This document shows positions 7,389 through 9,160 of a stretch of 9,160 bases of DNA, piece after piece (the first letter of the stretch is position 1; each line of letters begins with the position of its first letter). Location of the stretch: NCBI GenBank assembly GCA_003453835.1, contig DMMN01000096.1, positions 445 through 9,604 on the forward strand, in the 5' to 3' direction. The position numbers and the translations under genes were made by a program. A model generated the notes under the pieces. The model was given only the letters and a program-made list of their open reading frames with translations. It was not told the DNA's origin and did not search any database. Source of the DNA: Bacteroidota bacterium. GTDB taxonomy: Bacteria; Bacteroidota; Ignavibacteria; UBA10030.

Positions 7389-7814
7389 TCAGACGAGCGG
7401 AGGTGAAACGTTGCTTGCGGAGAGGATGAATTCTCGCCCTCGGTGAGCCTTCAGACGATTGTCATCAACGTGTGCCTTCGCGTTGAAAGCATCGTGAAGC
7501 CCGACGTCGACGTGCGTCAACGTCAACACCGCGTCCGTGGGAGGGCCAGTGAACCGAGGAGGTACGCTTATGACTGCCACATCTAGCCCGGCTGAGAAGT
7601 CGTGGCGGATGTCATCCGCCACACTTTGAGGACTCTCGGCACCACGAGCGTGGTTTGCAATCTCACCCAGGACGTGAGAATGGAGTCCCGTTTCTTCGAT
7701 GTGAAGATTCGCATCGGAATGATGATGGAAGAAGGGGGATAACAGATAAAGGCAGATATATGCCACGGCAATGACATGGTGGAGATACCGGCATATTTTT
7801 AAGAAGAGTCGCAT
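7389..7814 (-). CDS. Small His-rich exported or membrane-anchored protein, first gene of the efflux operon
   Basis: I do not recognise a named family. From the ATG at 7814 it has 141 residues with 14 His. A hydrophobic segment (about 14-29, VIAVAYICLYLLSPFF) follows a short basic N-terminus and acts as a signal peptide or anchor. Just after it comes a His-rich stretch: HHH at 30-32, then H38, H45, H47 and H55. The rest is hydrophilic with scattered His and Asp and ends SPPLV; there is no Cys after the membrane segment. The frame stays open upstream to a TTG at 7901, but a good promoter lies inside that extension (7836-7866), so the ATG at 7814 is preferred despite no clear Shine-Dalgarno site. 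Its position ahead of channel-adaptor-pump genes resembles czcI in czcICBA operons. A periplasmic metal-binding role is inferred from position and His content only. Confidence 0.7.
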   Translation of the reverse strand: MRLFLKICRYLHHVIAVAYICLYLLSPFFHHHSDANLHIEETGLHSHVLGEIANHARGAESPQSVADDIRHDFSAGLDVAVISVPPRFTGPPTDAVLTLTHVDVGLHDAFNAKAHVDDNRLKAHRGREFILSASNVSPPLV

Positions 7815-7835
7815 GATTTCAGATTGTGAACTGAC

Positions 7836-7866
7836 CAAAGATAGCTGATAAGGGCATAACAAGCAA
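7836..7866 (-). promoter_or_regulatory. Efflux operon promoter, Bacteroidetes type (TTG-N20-TAnnTTTG)
   Basis: On the minus strand TTG (7866-7864) is followed after exactly 20 nt by TATCTTTG (7843-7836), a full match to the Bacteroidetes -33/-7 consensus. It would start transcription near 7829, leaving a leader of only about 15 nt before the ATG at 7814. The same bases can be read as a weak sigma-70 pair (TTGCTT-N17-TATCTT). No clear operator palindrome was found beside it. Confidence 0.6.
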
Positions 7867-7976
7867 GGAAACGGACGTGCGAGAAGACGTAGAATGAACA
7901 AAGGCCGTTTTGGATATCGTTCGCGCTTGATCTCGCTGAACCGGGATAGTTTCGGACAGGCCGCAACACGAACGGG

Positions 7977-7999
7977 AAAAGCCCGACCGAAGCCGGGCT
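7977..7999 (-). terminator. Rho-independent terminator of the beta-flower gene
   Basis: Read on the minus strand, arms AGCCCG (7999-7994) and CGGGCT (7985-7980) pair. A G-U pair and a C-G pair continue inward to a TTCG loop, giving an 8-bp stem closed by a C(UUCG)G tetraloop. It is followed by TTT. It lies about 30 nt after the stop at 8031 and insulates that gene from the efflux promoter just downstream. Confidence 0.8.
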
Positions 8000-8030
8000 C
8001 AATCTTGCTCTACTAGATTTTCAATTTCCT

Positions 8031-8318
8031 TTACCGCACGAAGCAGTACCACAGAGCGACGTGCAAGACGCCCATCCCTGCGCCTTTGATCGATTCCTGA
8101 ACGTCTGAAAGCGAACCGACCTTCGTACTGTTGGCGTCGAGGATGTCCGTTCCGCGAACAGTGGCCATTTTCCTCTTGTCCATGTCAAAAAGCTCGTCAC
8201 CGCGAATGACGGCCACCCTCTGATTGTTGCCATCGTAGATCGCCCGACCCCTCGCCGATGCTACTCTGCGATGGTGTCCGTCATAGAGGTCGCGACCGCG
8301 TATTTCAAATCTGCTCAT
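8031..8318 (-). CDS. 4-fold beta-flower repeat protein, 95 aa
   Basis: The protein is built of four consecutive 16-residue repeats: IRGRDLYDGHHRRVAS (6-21), ARGRAIYDGNNQRVAV (22-37), IRGDELFDMDKRKMAT (38-53) and VRGTDILDANSTKVGS (54-69), then a partial fifth unit and a Gly-rich hydrophobic tail (GAGMGVLHVALWYCFVR). The repeat rule is (I/V/A)RG..(L/I)(Y/F/L)D....(R/K)(V/M)(A/G). This pattern fits the 4-fold beta-flower domain, a shallow symmetric beta fold described from predicted structures; its function is unknown, and members often carry a hydrophobic tail. The ATG at 8318 has AGGA 5 nt upstream; the longer frame from 8363 uses a TTG and is rejected. The gene has its own strong terminator and is probably transcribed separately from the efflux operon. 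The repeat structure is certain; the family name is recalled, not searched. Confidence 0.8.
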   Translation of the reverse strand: MSRFEIRGRDLYDGHHRRVASARGRAIYDGNNQRVAVIRGDELFDMDKRKMATVRGTDILDANSTKVGSLSDVQESIKGAGMGVLHVALWYCFVR

Positions 8319-8622
8319 GCTCTTCCTCTCTGTTGTCAGTCTTTGCTCTCTCAACATCCCCAAGGTTCAAGCCCGAAGTGAACTGGATTCCTGAGGAGTC
8401 GTTTCCCTGTTCGAGTCCATCCGGTAGTCAGTAGGTTGAATCGCTATCGGGCATTCGGGTATCTGGTCGAGAGGTTGAAACCCTTCCGCCCACCCCTGAA
8501 TGACGCCACCGGACAGTTCTGTCGGCATTGCAGACATCCGCTCGTACGGAGAATCCTCCAGCGCTTGTTGCGTTCCTTGATGGGGTGTGCTTCCCCTCCT
8601 ATGGAGCTTCTCCTGAAGATAG
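8319..8622. other. Spacer upstream of the beta-flower gene, no convincing gene
   Basis: A 100-codon minus-strand open frame (8669-8367) covers this stretch and overlaps the end of the Trp-rich gene by 47 nt. It has no Shine-Dalgarno site and no recognisable domain, membrane segment or repeat, so I do not call it a gene. No clear promoter for the beta-flower gene was found: there is no TAnnTTTG box and no good -35/-10 pair. Confidence 0.5.
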
Positions 8623-8868
8623 CTATTCCGCACGTGGAGGTATCTCCCTTCTATTATAGAGGATATCATGACGATCGTGATCTCGCTTCATTTCGTTGGC
8701 GAATGACAGTGCTTGTTCCCCGTCGATGAACCAGGCCGATGAGATCTGCTTTTTGAACCAGAGATGTTTCTTCGACCGCCTGACAATCCATACGGTAGGA
8801 TTCGAGTCACGATGAATAAGCTCTATGAAGCACTCCGCAGCCTTCGAGATGACAATGGATTCTTTCAT
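8623..8868 (-). CDS. Small Trp-rich protein of unknown function (intact copy)
   Basis: An 81-residue protein from the ATG at 8868; an alternative GTG at 8886 would add six residues and overlap the upstream gene by 11 nt. No Shine-Dalgarno site decides between them. A short N-terminal helix (SKAAECFIELIH, 8-19) is followed by VWIVRRSKKHLWFKK (26-40) and then SSAWFIDGEQALSFANEM (43-60), with a charged tail. There is no signal peptide or membrane segment, so it is probably cytoplasmic. The core W-x-V-R/K-R, five residues, L/M-W-F-x-K recurs in the neighbouring upstream gene, so the two are likely paralogues. The basic-aromatic composition could suit nucleic-acid binding, but nothing in the sequence proves that. 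Family not recognised. Confidence 0.55.
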   Translation of the reverse strand: MKESIVISKAAECFIELIHRDSNPTVWIVRRSKKHLWFKKQISSAWFIDGEQALSFANEMKRDHDRHDILYNRREIPPRAE

Positions 8869-8875
8869 GTCTTGA

Positions 8876-9058
8876 TCATGCGACACGCTTTGTGAACCAC
8901 ATAAACTCCACCCATCGCTTCACCGTCCACCAACCTGGTTTGACGCCGGAGTGCATGTGCTCAAGGAAGTGCCATGCTTGTTTCAAGCAATCAGTCTTGT
9001 TCCTCATAGTTGCGGCTGTTGACATTATGGGCATTGATAGGAATGAACCTCTTCTCAT
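8876..9058 (-). CDS. Small Trp-rich protein, apparently C-terminally truncated paralogue of the next gene
   Basis: The longest frame has 60 residues from the ATG at 9058; internal ATGs (MPIM, MSTA, MRNK) are equally possible starts and none has a strong Shine-Dalgarno site. The recognisable part is TDCLKQAWHFLEHMH (22-36) followed by WWTVKRWVEFMWFTKRVA (43-60). This aligns without gaps over the W-x-V-K/R-R, five residues, M/L-W-F-x-K core of the downstream gene. The stop falls three residues after the core, so the SSAWFIDGEQALSFA half is missing. The downstream ATG lies 7 nt after this stop, suggesting translational coupling. It may be a degraded duplicate or a deliberately short partner. If the start is MRNK the protein has only 43 residues, so its status as a gene is uncertain. 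Confidence 0.42.
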   Translation of the reverse strand: MRRGSFLSMPIMSTAATMRNKTDCLKQAWHFLEHMHSGVKPGWWTVKRWVEFMWFTKRVA

Positions 9059-9160
9059 CGTAATCGGAGTCTGACACGCAAACGCCGCCGGGGGGCTTGG
9101 CGGAGTATTCTCGCCATGGCATAGCGCGAAGATCGTTGATTACTCAAGTTGACCGCCTCA
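9059..9160. other. Right-edge stretch with a GC hairpin, no gene visible
   Basis: The last 100 bases hold no supportable reading frame. Arms CCGCC (9085-9089) and GGCGG (9099-9103) can form a 5-bp hairpin with a 9-nt loop; on the minus strand it is followed by CGTTTGCG, at best a weak terminator for a gene beyond the edge. An 8-bp palindrome GCCATGGC follows at 9113-9120. Confidence 0.3.

Noticed and set aside
7815..7901. 29-residue N-terminal extension of the His-rich protein from TTG 7901
   Set aside because: It would place the start upstream of the full-consensus promoter, uses a rare start codon and puts the membrane segment too far from the N-terminus.
8367..8669. 100-codon minus-strand frame between the Trp-rich and beta-flower genes
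   Set aside because: It overlaps the better supported Trp-rich gene by 47 nt and has no Shine-Dalgarno site and no recognisable feature. It could only be rescued by homologues.
8436..8729. 97-codon plus-strand frame with a CRHC motif
   Set aside because: A single C-x-x-C is not a zinc ribbon, and the frame is antisense to the Trp-rich gene over part of its length.
9085..9103. GC hairpin at the right edge as a terminator
   Set aside because: Only 5 bp with a long loop and no proper T run on either strand; mentioned only as a weak structure.
1..9160. CRISPR arrays, tRNA or rRNA genes, insertion sequences, integrases
   Set aside because: No spaced identical repeats, no rRNA-like segments, no tRNA seen by eye, and no transposase or recombinase motifs in any frame.

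Overview
The window looks like chromosomal DNA from a Bacteroidota/Chlorobiota/Ignavibacteriota-type bacterium. This rests on the style of the heavy-metal efflux proteins (a CzcA/CusA pump of the 'HMLSGT' type and a lipoprotein adaptor with an extra N-terminal domain), on a promoter ahead of the efflux operon that matches the Bacteroidetes form TTG-N20-TAnnTTTG, and on a 4-fold beta-flower protein. Several genes have clear Shine-Dalgarno sites, which fits the Chlorobi/Ignavibacteria side better than Bacteroides. The lineage is an inference; no rRNA or marker gene was available to test it.

Layout. (1) 1-664, minus: the N-terminal half of the ABC-F translation factor EttA, cut by the window edge. 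(2) 665-1019: a gene-poor spacer holding candidate ettA promoter elements, a perfect 13-bp palindrome and, at its right end, the decayed tail of a RelE/HigB-type toxin. (3) 1020-1310, plus: an Xre-family antitoxin-like regulator whose start codon overlaps the stop of that toxin tail (ATGA). (4) 7814-1487, minus: a four-gene metal-efflux operon encoding a small His-rich exported or membrane-anchored protein, a TolC-family outer-membrane channel, a periplasmic adaptor lipoprotein and an HME-RND pump. (5) 8031-8318, minus: a 95-residue protein of four 16-residue repeats (4-fold beta-flower), followed by a strong UUCG hairpin terminator that separates it from the efflux promoter. (6) 8623-9058, minus: two adjacent small Trp-rich proteins that look like tandem paralogues, the upstream one lacking the second half of the domain.

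How it works together. The RND pump, adaptor and outer-membrane channel should form a tripartite complex that moves metal ions from the periplasm or cytoplasm to the outside. The His-rich protein sits where czcI sits in czcICBA operons and may bind metal in the periplasm. The pump has an AIG...DDA...VEN transport motif and lacks the three CusA methionines, so a divalent metal is a better guess than Cu(I)/Ag(I), but this is not settled. No metal sensor gene is visible. The Xre-like gene is convergent with the operon and is unlikely to be its dedicated regulator.

The least explained parts are the tandem Trp-rich small proteins, the beta-flower protein and the orphan antitoxin with its toxin remnant. 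I do not see a convincing new multi-gene system.
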